Assembly (NCBI GenBank): GCA_964555645.1
Contig: CAZKTA010000001.1
Location: 458,979 to 522,978 of the forward strand
Source of the DNA: DTLC01 sp964555645
GTDB lineage: Bacteria; Verrucomicrobiota; Verrucomicrobiia; Limisphaerales; DTLC01
Length of the DNA: 64,000 nt
Reading direction: 5' to 3'
Shown: positions 55,452-64,000 of the stretch, piece after piece
How positions within the stretch are numbered: the stretch's first letter is position 1
Layout of the letters: each line of letters begins with the position of its first letter
The notes under the pieces: generated by a model
Told to the model about the DNA's origin: nothing
The model's input: only the letters and a program-made list of their open reading frames with translations
Databases searched by the model: none
Made by a program: the position numbers and the translations under genes

Positions 55452-56711
55452 TTACTCGGAAACTTCTTCCACCAGTGCCTGCGCAGGACGCGCCAAGCCA
55501 CCAGACTTGGCTTCGGGTATCAGTATCACGCTTGCGATGATGATCAAACCTACACTTAGCCAACCAATTGTTGAGAGCTGCAAAACCGCTGCCAGTTGAA
55601 ACCCGACCAAGGGCGCAATTACACCGCGCAAACCCGTGAAAAATGTGTGTACTGCCATATAATCCGCCACGCGCTCTGGCGGGGCGAATTTTGTCACCCA
55701 CAAACTCCACGCTACATCGCCCCCTGCAACTGATATGCCATAAACGAGCGCGCCCACCACCAACCCGGCAAGACTGCCGGTTGTAAAAAACGCCAAAATC
55801 CCAACCATGAACCCCACATTTAACACAACCCGCAGCACGAAAAAGTTCATCCGATCAAACAGCCAACCCCAAAGCGGATTCATCACAAGCCGCGCGATAT
55901 TGGGCAATACACCTGTCAGCAGCGCAATTGCGCCAACCGACAACGGTGCGCCTCGCACAGTAACACCGTATTTTGCATTTGCCAGATACTCGACTCGCAA
56001 TGGCGCCATCATTAGGTTTGCGAACCCTAAAAACATCCACGCCGCCAACGTTCGCCGGAACAATGCGTCGTGTCGGGCGTACCTGAGTGCACTAAAAGGA
56101 TGCGTGCTCCCGGAAGCGGCCAGGGCGCGTGACGGTATTTTGCGCAGGCTATGCGCTGAGGCAACGTAGGCGCAAGCAAACAACAACAGCAACACAGGGA
56201 AATATTCAATCCGACTCGTTAACAACCATCCTGCGGCGTGACTGAAAACAGCTGCGGTTGCAATTCGAACCACCATTGTGCGCGAAAACAACCAGCCTCG
56301 TTCAGTTTCAGGATAGTTTTCCTGATAAATCTGCGTCAGCAACGGGACAATAATTGATGCACACGCCATGCTGATAACCGAACATAGCACAAAGACAGGT
56401 TCAAATCGGCAAACAGCCATCAAAAAGAAACTGGCTGCGCCGATTAAAGCCACCCGGGCCGCCGCAACCGCGGTTGCACCGCCCCAACGCTCGACGCATC
56501 TTACAAGCCACGGCGCCAGAAGCAGACCAAAACTTGTGCCACTTGCAATAAGAGCTTTTGCAATCGGTCCGGCATCATACCAGCGCACCGCGATCAAAAT
56601 AAGAAAAGTGCCCCCAGCAGTTTCAATTATTCCGGAGGCAACAGCACGCCTGCGTTCATACCGATACGTCAGGAGCGCCCGGGTTTTTGCATCTGCACTA
56701 GGAATGCACAT
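55452..56711 (-). CDS. MFS transporter of unknown substrate
   Basis: A 419-residue protein with about 12 hydrophobic helices and a short basic N-terminus. The central stretch WGWLFDRMNFF at the start of the second half and the repeated helix pattern are MFS-like. No family-specific substrate signature stood out. It sits between a GAF-protein gene and a receiver-kinase gene on the same strand. Confidence 0.8.
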   Translation of the reverse strand: MCIPSADAKTRALLTYRYERRRAVASGIIETAGGTFLILIAVRWYDAGPIAKALIASGTSFGLLLAPWLVRCVERWGGATAVAAARVALIGAASFFLMAVCRFEPVFVLCSVISMACASIIVPLLTQIYQENYPETERGWLFSRTMVVRIATAAVFSHAAGWLLTSRIEYFPVLLLLFACAYVASAHSLRKIPSRALAASGSTHPFSALRYARHDALFRRTLAAWMFLGFANLMMAPLRVEYLANAKYGVTVRGAPLSVGAIALLTGVLPNIARLVMNPLWGWLFDRMNFFVLRVVLNVGFMVGILAFFTTGSLAGLVVGALVYGISVAGGDVAWSLWVTKFAPPERVADYMAVHTFFTGLRGVIAPLVGFQLAAVLQLSTIGWLSVGLIIIASVILIPEAKSGGLARPAQALVEEVSE

Positions 56712-56800
56712 GCCGGGTCAAAGGGCTCGAAACAGTGGTTTCACCAATTTCAACAAAACACCCCGCCGCAGCTTGATAGGCCAAATCAAAATGGTAAATG

Positions 56801-58123
56801 TCAGGCTACGGCCGGCTGTTGTTGTGTTGCCTGCCCTGGACTTGTCCCAAATCGCGCGGGCAGGTACACCGTGACGGTTGTGCCTTCGCCCAGCCGAGTT
56901 TTTACGTGTAATGCACCCTTTGCGCGTTTCACCAACCGTAAAACGATGCTCAAGCCCAAGCCGGTACCTTTGGTGCCGGATTTGGTCGTAAAATATGGAT
57001 TGAAAATCTTAGGTAACACGTCCGGTTTAATCCCGGGGCCATTATCACGCACTGCCACGGCTAGAATCGGCGCAGTGTTATCGAACCCTTCCAGATTCAA
57101 GATGCGTTCTTCATCTGTGTCCCTGAACGACTTAAGCTCAAGTGGTTGCGGCAGCAGCCGCGCTTCGATCTGCACGAGGTGTTTCTTTGTGTCGCACTGG
57201 AACGCATTCACCGCCAGGTTCAACAACACCTGTAGCAGGTCCGTCCCACTCATCAGCACAACACCATCTGCAGCCAATGGCCGCAGCTCGAAATCATGAT
57301 CCTGCGCGCTGGGGTGGTATTTGACGAAATCCTGCAGGTCGTTCAACACCTGGTTTACGCTCGCGCGCGGTATTTCCTCGGTTTGCTTGCTCAGGTATGC
57401 CAGGTATCGCCGCGACAGTTCGATGCAGCTCTGCACCTGGCGATTGATTGTGCGCAGGTGTTTCTTGATCCATTCGAGGTCTTCGGTGCTCAACGGCATT
57501 GCTTCACCGAGGCGTTGGCTTATAAGCTGACTGAACCCGCTGATCACAGTAAGCGAATTTTTTACGTCATGGAAAATGCTCGCGTAAATGTCGCCTCGAA
57601 TGCGGCTGAGTTGCTCGGCAATTTTCAGATTTTGAAACTCGGTGAGCAGCTCTTGCATTTCTTTTGCGTTGCCATGGATTTCGCGCGCGAGCAATCTGCG
57701 ACTCATCGCGTTTGCGACGGCGCCGCGAATTGTGGCAACATCAAACGGTTTGTTGATGTAATCAGCGGCACGAAGCCGCAGTGCCTGACGCAATGTATCG
57801 GTTGTCTCATAGGCGGTGACCATGACGACCTCAATCGCAGGGTCTATGTACCGGAGCCGCTCCAAAACCTCTATACCGGACATGCCACTCATGCGAATGT
57901 CCAGAATTGCAACGTCAATGTGGTTTTTCTGGGCAAGTTGAACTGCGGTTGGTCCGTCCCCCGCCAACAGCAAATTGTAATCGTCCTTGAAAATCATCTG
58001 CAGCGCCTGGCGTGAACCTTCCTCATCGTCGACAACCAACAACGTGCCGCGTGGTTGAGTTGACACTTTGCTGTGCGCTTTTGACCTTGTTTTATGTGTT
58101 TCTCTTGCCAAATCCGTACCCAT
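56801..58123 (-). CDS. Receiver-histidine kinase hybrid
   Basis: A 440-residue cytoplasmic protein without membrane segments. The N-terminal receiver (27-135) has the acidic pair VDDEE, phospho-acceptor Asp75 (AILDIRMSG), Thr103 and Lys125. A linker helix leads to the kinase phospho-acceptor His185 (FHDVKNSLT), the N box NLAVNAFQC, DNGPGI and the GTGLGLSI lid. So it receives a phosphate and signals through its own kinase domain. It lacks a DNA-binding output domain; its partner is not in the window. Confidence 0.9.
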   Translation of the reverse strand: MGTDLARETHKTRSKAHSKVSTQPRGTLLVVDDEEGSRQALQMIFKDDYNLLLAGDGPTAVQLAQKNHIDVAILDIRMSGMSGIEVLERLRYIDPAIEVVMVTAYETTDTLRQALRLRAADYINKPFDVATIRGAVANAMSRRLLAREIHGNAKEMQELLTEFQNLKIAEQLSRIRGDIYASIFHDVKNSLTVISGFSQLISQRLGEAMPLSTEDLEWIKKHLRTINRQVQSCIELSRRYLAYLSKQTEEIPRASVNQVLNDLQDFVKYHPSAQDHDFELRPLAADGVVLMSGTDLLQVLLNLAVNAFQCDTKKHLVQIEARLLPQPLELKSFRDTDEERILNLEGFDNTAPILAVAVRDNGPGIKPDVLPKIFNPYFTTKSGTKGTGLGLSIVLRLVKRAKGALHVKTRLGEGTTVTVYLPARFGTSPGQATQQQPAVA

Positions 58124-58328
58124 GTTGCATATAACGCGTTAAGTCGGACGACTTCCTTTAGCTTTTTTCGGTCCGGGTCTGTTTCACAGCCCCATGCTAG
58201 CGTAGCGTGAATAATGCCACAAGAGCCATTTACGTGTGTGAAATAAGCGTTGATTAGCCGCACGCTGCGGTATTCAATTCGTCCAAAAATCGCCTGGCGC
58301 AAAAGTTGAAAACGCACGCCAGCCAGAA

Positions 58329-58985
58329 ATGCGAGACCTTGCACAGCCTGATGTTGTTAAAAAAGCCTGTATCGCAACCGCATTGAGTTGCCTGGCATGT
58401 CTGCCCCGGCTGCACCTGTGGGAAAACCGCCAATGGCCAGTCTGGTATTTGGCAGCGGTATTGTTAACCACAGGCTTTGTGTTATGGGCTTTTGTCTTTG
58501 CTTGGCACAGCAGATTGACCGGTAAACAACCTTTCACACCGTCAACCGACCCAAACCACTGGCTCGCCGCAACAGTTTTTACCGGTGCAAACGCGCTCAT
58601 AGCGTATTTCATTTTTGACCCTAAGCTGCGTACAATTGCGCCTGCTGAATTTCCCAAGGACATCAACGCATGGCTGGCAGACACGCTCGTAAGCGTGTCG
58701 CTGGGTCGGCTTTTTTTGGTTTTTGCACCCGTGGCGTTTTTTGGTCGGTTAATCCCTAATCTCACAGCAGTTGTGGTTCTGACAGCATGTTTCAACGGAT
58801 TCATCTCCGTGCTCAGGGCAACTCAACTCGAGCTGCCGACTGACCTTGTCCTGCTGACACTTCCGGTGCGGTTAGGTGCGTCTGCCATCGGTGTTTTGTT
58901 TTATCTGCGGGGCGGTGCATGGACAATTTTTTGGATGACGCTGCTAATGCAACTGCGGCACCTGCCAACACTGCGCGCCAACTGA
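58329..58985 (+). CDS. Multi-pass membrane protein of unknown function
   Basis: 218 residues with about five or six hydrophobic helices (for example VWYLAAVLLTTGFVLWAFVF and LVFAPVAFFGRLIP) and few charged loops. No family was recognised. It converges on hypE with an 8-bp gap and is divergent from the receiver-kinase gene. Confidence 0.65.
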   Translation: MRDLAQPDVVKKACIATALSCLACLPRLHLWENRQWPVWYLAAVLLTTGFVLWAFVFAWHSRLTGKQPFTPSTDPNHWLAATVFTGANALIAYFIFDPKLRTIAPAEFPKDINAWLADTLVSVSLGRLFLVFAPVAFFGRLIPNLTAVVVLTACFNGFISVLRATQLELPTDLVLLTLPVRLGASAIGVLFYLRGGAWTIFWMTLLMQLRHLPTLRAN

Positions 58986-58993
58986 AAATGTCC

Positions 58994-60052
58994 TCAACAA
59001 ATCCGCGGTAATTGTTCACCGCTTGGCATGTCCAAGAGCCGGTCCACGCCTATTGTGCTACGTAAAATTACCTCTGCTCCTGGCCCGTCTAAAACATGTC
59101 CGATTACAGTTGCGTCTTTGCCTGAAGGCGCACTTTGGATAAGTGAAACAGTGCGGTCAACGTCTTTTGCCGGGACAAAAGCTATAAAACGGCCTTCACA
59201 CGCAACATACATCGGGTCCAGACCCAAAATTTCACAAGCCGCCTTAACGTCCTCGCGTACAGGCACAGCGCACTCGTCAATCGTTATCCGCAGTTTCGTT
59301 GCAGCTGCAATTTCGTTTAAGGCACTTGCCAAGCCACCGCGCGTAAGATCGCGCATGCAGTGAATCTCGACACCTGCGTTGATCAATCTCAACACCAAAT
59401 CAGCCACAGGCGCAGTGTCGCTTTCAATTGTAGATTCAAATTCGAGTCCTTCACGCACAGCCATCACCGCCATGCCATGCCGACCAATGTCACCGTTCAC
59501 AACCACAACATCCCCCGGCCTGACAGATCGCGGCTTGATATCAAGCGAATGTTCGATCACACCTATGCCAGCAGTGTTGATGAACAAACCGTCGCCTTTG
59601 CCTTTATCAACAACCTTTGTGTCACCGGTTACAACTTGCACACCACAGGCGCGCGCAGCCTCTTGCATTGAACAGACCACACGCCGTAGTGCGTCCATGG
59701 AAAGTCCCTCCTCCAAAATGAATCCGGCACTGAGATAAAGCGGCCGTGCACCAGCCATTGCAAGGTCGTTGACCGTGCCGAAAACGGCCAGTGAACCGAT
59801 GTCACCGCCTGGAAAAAACAGCGGCCGCACCACATACGAGTCTGTTGTAAATGCGATTCTTGTGCCGTGAATTTCGAGCACTGCTGTGTCATGGCGCGTT
59901 TCGAGTGCTGGATTTGCGAACGTCTGAAGAAAAACTTCTTCAACCAACTGATGCATCAGTTTTCCACCGCCGCCGTGTGCCAAAACAACATGCGGATACT
60001 TTGCAATCGGCAGTGGACAAACCCCACCAAAAACCTGTTGGTTGTTCAGCAT
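58994..60052 (-). CDS. hypE: Hydrogenase maturation protein HypE
   Basis: A 352-residue PurM-like protein. The start VVLAHGGGGKLMHQL and TTDSYVVRPLFFPGGDIG, the GTVNDLAMAGARPLYL block and the C-terminal MPSGEQLPRIC are diagnostic. The final Cys is the one that HypF carbamoylates and HypE dehydrates to a thiocyanate, the source of the CN ligand of [NiFe] hydrogenase. Its start overlaps the hypD end by seven bases. Confidence 0.96.
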   Translation of the reverse strand: MLNNQQVFGGVCPLPIAKYPHVVLAHGGGGKLMHQLVEEVFLQTFANPALETRHDTAVLEIHGTRIAFTTDSYVVRPLFFPGGDIGSLAVFGTVNDLAMAGARPLYLSAGFILEEGLSMDALRRVVCSMQEAARACGVQVVTGDTKVVDKGKGDGLFINTAGIGVIEHSLDIKPRSVRPGDVVVVNGDIGRHGMAVMAVREGLEFESTIESDTAPVADLVLRLINAGVEIHCMRDLTRGGLASALNEIAAATKLRITIDECAVPVREDVKAACEILGLDPMYVACEGRFIAFVPAKDVDRTVSLIQSAPSGKDATVIGHVLDGPGAEVILRSTIGVDRLLDMPSGEQLPRIC

Positions 60053-61167
60053 ACCTTGGTTTGCGAGTTGCAGTGCGGTAAGCTTGTGTTTCGATACCTG
60101 TAGTACGCTGCACAGGCGCCCTCACTCGAGACCATTGTTGCGCCGAGCGGATGCTCAGGTGTACACCGACTGCCAAAAGCTGGGCACTCTGAGGGTTTAA
60201 TTCTACCCTGCAAAACTAGCCCACTCATACATTCTGACGAATGAGCGCCGCTCTTTCGGACTGGGCCGAACCGGTTTTCTGCATCAAATGCCGCATACGA
60301 TTCGCGCAGCGCTAAGCCGCCGTCCCCGATTTCACCAATGCCACGCCAGTTACGCGCTACAAACCTAAACACGGCCCGGATCAGCTCTTGCGCGCGCCGA
60401 TTGCCATCGCGGCAAACCACACGATTGTATTGATTTTCGACCTGTGCTTTGCCCTGTTCGAGTTGCTGAATGCACATTAACAACCCCTGCAAAATGTCCA
60501 AAGGCTCAAACCCTGTCACAACGATTGGCACAGCATACTTTTTTGCGATCGGTTCGTACTCGGTCCAACCCATCACAGTACAGACATGACCTGCGGCAAG
60601 CAGGCCTTGAACACGGCTGTGTGCTGCGCCCAAAATCAGCTCAACTGCAGGCGGCACCCGCACATGCGCAACAAGCAACGAAAAGTTTCTCAGCCCGCGC
60701 CGCGCAGCTTCCATAACTGTCATTGCAGTTGTAGGTGCCGTGGTTTCAAACCCTACTGCAAAAAAGACAACGTCGCGCCCCGGATTGTTCTCGGCCAGCC
60801 TGAGTGCATCCAAAGGCGAGTACACCATTCTGACATCTGCACCACGCGCTTTTGCAGAAAGCAAATCAGTCGAACTGCCCGGCACACGCAGCATGTCACC
60901 AAACGAACAAAAAATAACCCGCGGCTCCAGCGCAATTTCAATCGCTTTATCTATTAACTCGGTCGGTGTCACACAAACCGGACAGCCCGGCCCATGAATC
61001 AGTGTGATCAGTTCAGGCAAAAGTCGGTCAATGCCATACTTGAGAATGGCGTGTGTTTGCCCGCCGCAAATCTCCATGATTGTCCATGGACGCGTGGTCA
61101 AGGCGCGTATTTGGCGCACGATCTTTTGCGCTGCTGCACTATCACGATATTCGTCAACGTACTTCAC
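60046..61167 (-). CDS. hypD: Hydrogenase maturation protein HypD
   Basis: A 373-residue HypD. The motifs EICGGQTHAILKYG, HGPGCPVCVTP, GFETTAPTTA and the C-terminal Cys cluster that binds [4Fe-4S] (CMSGLVLQGRIKPSECPAF..C) are present. With HypC it assembles the Fe(CN)2CO unit. The C-terminus runs about 25 residues past the usual end, with a further CNSQTKVC tail, mostly because its frame overlaps hypE. It follows hypC by 93 bp. Confidence 0.96.
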   Translation of the reverse strand: MKYVDEYRDSAAAQKIVRQIRALTTRPWTIMEICGGQTHAILKYGIDRLLPELITLIHGPGCPVCVTPTELIDKAIEIALEPRVIFCSFGDMLRVPGSSTDLLSAKARGADVRMVYSPLDALRLAENNPGRDVVFFAVGFETTAPTTAMTVMEAARRGLRNFSLLVAHVRVPPAVELILGAAHSRVQGLLAAGHVCTVMGWTEYEPIAKKYAVPIVVTGFEPLDILQGLLMCIQQLEQGKAQVENQYNRVVCRDGNRRAQELIRAVFRFVARNWRGIGEIGDGGLALRESYAAFDAENRFGPVRKSGAHSSECMSGLVLQGRIKPSECPAFGSRCTPEHPLGATMVSSEGACAAYYRYRNTSLPHCNSQTKVC

Positions 61168-61260
61168 ATGCTGGGTGCAACACTTGACTCATTTTGTCAG
61201 AACACACACAAACACTACAAACCAATTAATCCCACACAGTAATTACACGAATACCACGGT

Positions 61261-61509
61261 TCAGCTCGAGTTGCCCGATGTTGATTCTTCCAATTGACCG
61301 ATGTATTCGAAGACTTTGTTTGCCTCGTCTTCGTCCAACCGACTGATAGCAAAACCAGCGTGGACAATCACGTAATCACCAACTTCTGCTTCGGGTACAA
61401 GCGCCAAAGAAACTTCTCTGACCACACCGCCAAAATTGACCTTCCCAAGCCGCGCAACCGGGTCATCGGTGTTAATGCTCTCGATTTTACCTGGAACAGC
61501 TAGACACAT
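61261..61509 (-). CDS. hypC: Hydrogenase maturation chaperone HypC
   Basis: An 82-residue HypC/HupF chaperone. The invariant N-terminal MCLAVPGKI (Cys2 binds the iron fragment) and the C-terminal VGDYVIVHAGFAISRLDEDEA are textbook. It escorts the Fe(CN)2CO unit with HypD to the hydrogenase large subunit. It is the first hyp gene here, after the MauE-like gene. Confidence 0.97.
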   Translation of the reverse strand: MCLAVPGKIESINTDDPVARLGKVNFGGVVREVSLALVPEAEVGDYVIVHAGFAISRLDEDEANKVFEYIGQLEESTSGNSS

Positions 61510-61542
61510 ATTCCGTGAACCTAAAACTGAGCTTGTACTGCG

Positions 61543-62049
61543 TCAAATTTCACTTTGCCCAAACAGATTATACCGCAGCGCAAATTTGCGTCCGTACCCA
61601 CAAGCTAGCCACAGCGATAAAAGTATCATCAGACCGTTTTCAACCAGTTTTCTGCAAATGTACACCTCACCTGTGCCACAGCCACAGTCGAACTTAATTG
61701 CACAAAACGCTAGCCCCGTAACAGCCTGTATTTCCAACGCACGCCGTAGCACGATTACCGTAAACGGTACCAGCATTGTCACAAGCAAAAACCCTGAGCC
61801 GCGCACACCGATCCCGCCTACGAGTAACACCCCACAAAATACCTCGAACCATGGCAATGCACCAGCAATCGAGTTTAACAGAACTGGCGTGTGCACTAGC
61901 TCGTATTGCCGCAGTAACTTCAGAAAGCCGATCGGGTCAAGCGCCTTGTTTAGGCCCGCGTATATGAACATGCCACCCAATAGCAACCGCGCTAACAGGC
62001 CGTTTGCCTCAACCAAGAGACGCCAAACCTTTTTAGACCCGATGCTCAT
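61543..62049 (-). CDS. MauE/DoxX-like membrane protein
   Basis: A 168-residue protein with four hydrophobic helices. The start ARLLLGGMFIYAGLNKALDP is DoxX/MauE-like, and a Cys motif FDCGCGTGEVYICRK lies near residue 122. MauE/DoxX proteins are linked to disulfide or redox chemistry in the membrane. It overlaps the rhodanese stop by four bases and is 33 bp ahead of hypC. Confidence 0.83.
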   Translation of the reverse strand: MSIGSKKVWRLLVEANGLLARLLLGGMFIYAGLNKALDPIGFLKLLRQYELVHTPVLLNSIAGALPWFEVFCGVLLVGGIGVRGSGFLLVTMLVPFTVIVLRRALEIQAVTGLAFCAIKFDCGCGTGEVYICRKLVENGLMILLSLWLACGYGRKFALRYNLFGQSEI

Positions 62050-62711
62050 CGTTTCTCCGGAACTGTCACACCGCTGTTGCGTTGCCCAAGTTCAACCGGT
62101 AACCCGTTCGTGCTCCATTCGGCAAAACCGCCTGTGTAAATGCCGAGCCTGTCATTCGGCACGCCCGCACCCCGAAGAATTACAGCCGCAAATTCGCTGT
62201 CCTCACATTCGCCACCTTGACAGTACAAAACAATCTGTTCTGCGCCGAAGCAGACTGGCAACACTTCCGGCAGATAATTTTCCGCACGATAATGATCGAA
62301 ATGGTACGCACCGGGTATGTGGCCGGTCTGGTATTGTTTTTCATCACGCGCGTCCACAAACACAACAAGGCCGCTTAAGCGACGCACATCATTAAAAAGT
62401 TGTTTAGCTTGCTCCAAATCAATTGCCCTGAGGCCTTTCAGTTTGATTCGCGCAGCAACAAGCTCAGCCACATCGGTTATCACGTTCGTGGTCCCAGTCA
62501 CGTTGGTTGCGCCCGCGACTACCAAATCACCAGGCCGAATTGCACCGGGGAAATAATCCCGACTTAGCTTCAAACCCCTGGGAGAAAGCCAATTAGCCAC
62601 AAAGCCCAAAACCGCACCCGCAACAACAATTGCAACTGCCTCTCTCAATACATTCCTGAGACCGTGCAACCGTCGGCAAATGCTTGGCTTGGTGCCACTA
62701 GCACTGTTCAT
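62046..62711 (-). CDS. Membrane-anchored rhodanese-like protein
   Basis: 221 residues. One N-terminal helix (about 25-45) anchors a rhodanese domain. VDARDEKQYQTGHIPGAYHF gives the family lead-in, and the active-site loop YCQGGECEDS has a Cys-x4-like geometry with the expected thiol. It could move sulfur or sense redox state at the membrane. It overlaps the DUF1573 gene by four bases, so the two are likely translated together. Confidence 0.85.
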   Translation of the reverse strand: MNSASGTKPSICRRLHGLRNVLREAVAIVVAGAVLGFVANWLSPRGLKLSRDYFPGAIRPGDLVVAGATNVTGTTNVITDVAELVAARIKLKGLRAIDLEQAKQLFNDVRRLSGLVVFVDARDEKQYQTGHIPGAYHFDHYRAENYLPEVLPVCFGAEQIVLYCQGGECEDSEFAAVILRGAGVPNDRLGIYTGGFAEWSTNGLPVELGQRNSGVTVPEKR

Positions 62712-63832
62712 CTGACAGGCGGCGGCATCGGCGGTGCAGCAGAATCAGCACTGACAGCCTGGTTGACCATGGACTGTAACATGGGAGGGCGATGAAGCTG
62801 CACAACCGGCACTTTGAAGACCGGATAAAGTGGATGGCTCGATTTGAATGATATCTCGGCTGGTTTACCTGGCTCAGCTTGGAACCCAGCCGGAAACTGC
62901 GCAATAACATTAAACGCCCGCCCCGGGTCAAGCTCCTTAATCTCGAGGTCAACACCAGACAAGGTTGTTTCAGGCTCGGAAAGTGCTATCACGTTTGTTC
63001 CCGCATTGCGCACCGTCAATGTTATGGTGATCTGGCCTGCCAACGGCCCAGGCGGAAGATTGATCTGGGGCGGTGTAACCATCACTACCGGCTGCAGAAT
63101 TGTCATCGCACGAATCTCGATCTGCGGCATGTTTGTGGACGAAGTGTTTAGGTTGATAATACCCTGCCGGTTCATTGGGTTTTGTTCCGGAACAGCCTTG
63201 ATCTCAACCTCGAATTCTTTCCCGGGCTTGATCGTCCTTAGCTCAGCCACGAAATGTTTATCGTTGCATACCGGGCTTGACAGCTCGAGTGGTTGCTCCT
63301 CGTTGTTTATGATGCGCACGGTTGAGCTGCTCTGGCCGAGCGTCTCGGCATTCGCATAAATCACAGCGTATGGCAGGCTTACCTCCACAGGTTTCCATGC
63401 CGTCGCCTTAAGCTGCAAAACTACCGTGGCCTGTTCCCTGTCGTTCGAAGTAACCGTGACGTTCCTCATAACAGTACCAACGTACCCACCCGTGTTAAAC
63501 TGTATCGGGATACGGCCCGTTTGACCCGGCTCAACCTGACGCGACCATTCACCTGCCGTCATACACCCGCAGGTTGTATGCACGCCGGTTATCTCGAGCG
63601 TTGCATCGCCAATGTTGGTGAACACAAACTCGTGTTTAACAACACTACCTGAGTGTACCCTGCCAAAATCATGTATCGTTTCGGCAAAACTGATCTTCGG
63701 ACCGGTCTGCGTCGCACTTATTGACTCAGTCGGCTGGAGCCCATCCATACTGGCAGGCTGGAGCGTTTGAGACCAACCTAAACACACTATAAATGTCAAC
63801 TGCTGCAGGACAAAAAATAGCCGCTGTTCCAT
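62708..63832 (-). CDS. DUF1573-containing exported protein
   Basis: A 374-residue secreted protein. After an N-terminal hydrophobic segment the first DUF1573 domain holds the typical HDFGRVHSGSVVKHEFVFTN and TTCGCMTAGEW motif. A second Ig-like beta domain and a Pro-rich C-terminus follow. DUF1573 proteins are periplasmic beta-sandwiches of unknown function. It starts the DUF1573-rhodanese-MauE gene run that leads into hypCDE. Confidence 0.85.
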   Translation of the reverse strand: MEQRLFFVLQQLTFIVCLGWSQTLQPASMDGLQPTESISATQTGPKISFAETIHDFGRVHSGSVVKHEFVFTNIGDATLEITGVHTTCGCMTAGEWSRQVEPGQTGRIPIQFNTGGYVGTVMRNVTVTSNDREQATVVLQLKATAWKPVEVSLPYAVIYANAETLGQSSSTVRIINNEEQPLELSSPVCNDKHFVAELRTIKPGKEFEVEIKAVPEQNPMNRQGIINLNTSSTNMPQIEIRAMTILQPVVMVTPPQINLPPGPLAGQITITLTVRNAGTNVIALSEPETTLSGVDLEIKELDPGRAFNVIAQFPAGFQAEPGKPAEISFKSSHPLYPVFKVPVVQLHRPPMLQSMVNQAVSADSAAPPMPPPVR

Positions 63833-64000
63833 AGGCCGACCGCGTGTTTATCTTGTTTGCCGCAATTATAGCTCTTACCTGCGGCGTTTGCAATCCTTCC
63901 TCGCCCAGTGTTTGTGTTCGGTACAGGTCAAGTAATTGTCTAGTAGGGGTTGTTTTGGATGAGAAGCTGTGTCCAATGGAATTGCACCAGGATGCACAAC
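63833..64000. other. Right-edge intergenic sequence
   Basis: The final 168 bases hold no recognisable gene. It is the upstream region of the DUF1573 gene and may contain its promoter, but I see no convincing -35/-10 pair. Confidence 0.4.

Noticed and set aside
55339..55710. 124-codon extension upstream of the GAF protein
   Set aside because: It runs into the end of the MFS gene and has no domain character; ATG 55338 fits the GAF domain start.
58274..58804. 176-codon minus-strand ORF
   Set aside because: It is antisense to the hydrophobic membrane-protein gene at 58329, which has the more plausible protein pattern.

Overview
This looks like a chromosomal piece of a free-living, carbohydrate-degrading Gram-negative bacterium. 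The best guess is a member of the Verrucomicrobiota (PVC group). The reasons are the gene families (GH38/GH92/GH127/GH51/GH115, Gfo/Idh with a Tat signal, DUF1573, L-rhamnose genes with an NCS1-type permease), the many signal peptides and lipoproteins, and the weak Shine-Dalgarno use. This is inferred from gene content; there is no rRNA in the window to confirm it. I saw no phage, insertion sequence, CRISPR array or tRNA.

Layout. (1) 1-14881, + strand: a mannose/sugar-acid island. A 5'-truncated GH38-like gene, a mannonate dehydratase, an SMP-30 lactonase and a hexuronate-type MFS transporter are joined by ATGA overlaps. They are followed by a glucose-1-dehydrogenase-like SDR, an RraA-family protein and an exported GH38-GH92-GH38 trio. 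(2) 15013-17471: a Tat-exported Gfo/Idh oxidoreductase and an L-idonate 5-dehydrogenase-like enzyme, divergent. (3) 18587-23326: a 1579-residue GH127 + CBM + GH51 fusion. (4) 23975-31105: a very large M50 site-2 protease, then a minus-strand ABC exporter set (HlyD, ATPase, permease) interrupted by an unrelated ORF with a HEPN-like motif. (5) 31179-37211, minus strand: an L-rhamnose operon rhaA-rhaT-NCS1 permease-small membrane protein-rhaM-rhaB, divergent from rpoD (37432-39219). (6) 39343-43925: a frameshifted lipoprotein gene, a GH115 alpha-glucuronidase and a fumarylacetoacetate-hydrolase-family protein. (7) 44020-58985: mostly housekeeping genes (proS, ispD, nnr, rhomboid, nuclease, NUDIX, purine permease, GAF, MFS, receiver-kinase hybrid) with small proteins between them. 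(8) 58994-63832, minus strand: DUF1573, rhodanese and MauE/DoxX genes, then hypC-hypD-hypE.

How the parts fit. Regions 1-3 and 6 together describe attack on hemicellulose, pectin side chains or glycans rich in mannose, arabinose, rhamnose and methylglucuronate. The most interesting possibility is in region 1: mannosidases beside a sugar 1-dehydrogenase-like SDR, a lactonase, a mannonate dehydratase and a possible pyruvate aldolase would make a complete non-phosphorylating oxidative route mannose -> mannonolactone -> mannonate -> KDG -> pyruvate. No dedicated DNA-binding transcription factor lies next to any sugar cluster. A divergent repeat of about 300 bp occurs in two intergenic regions (23551-23840 and 52652-52984).
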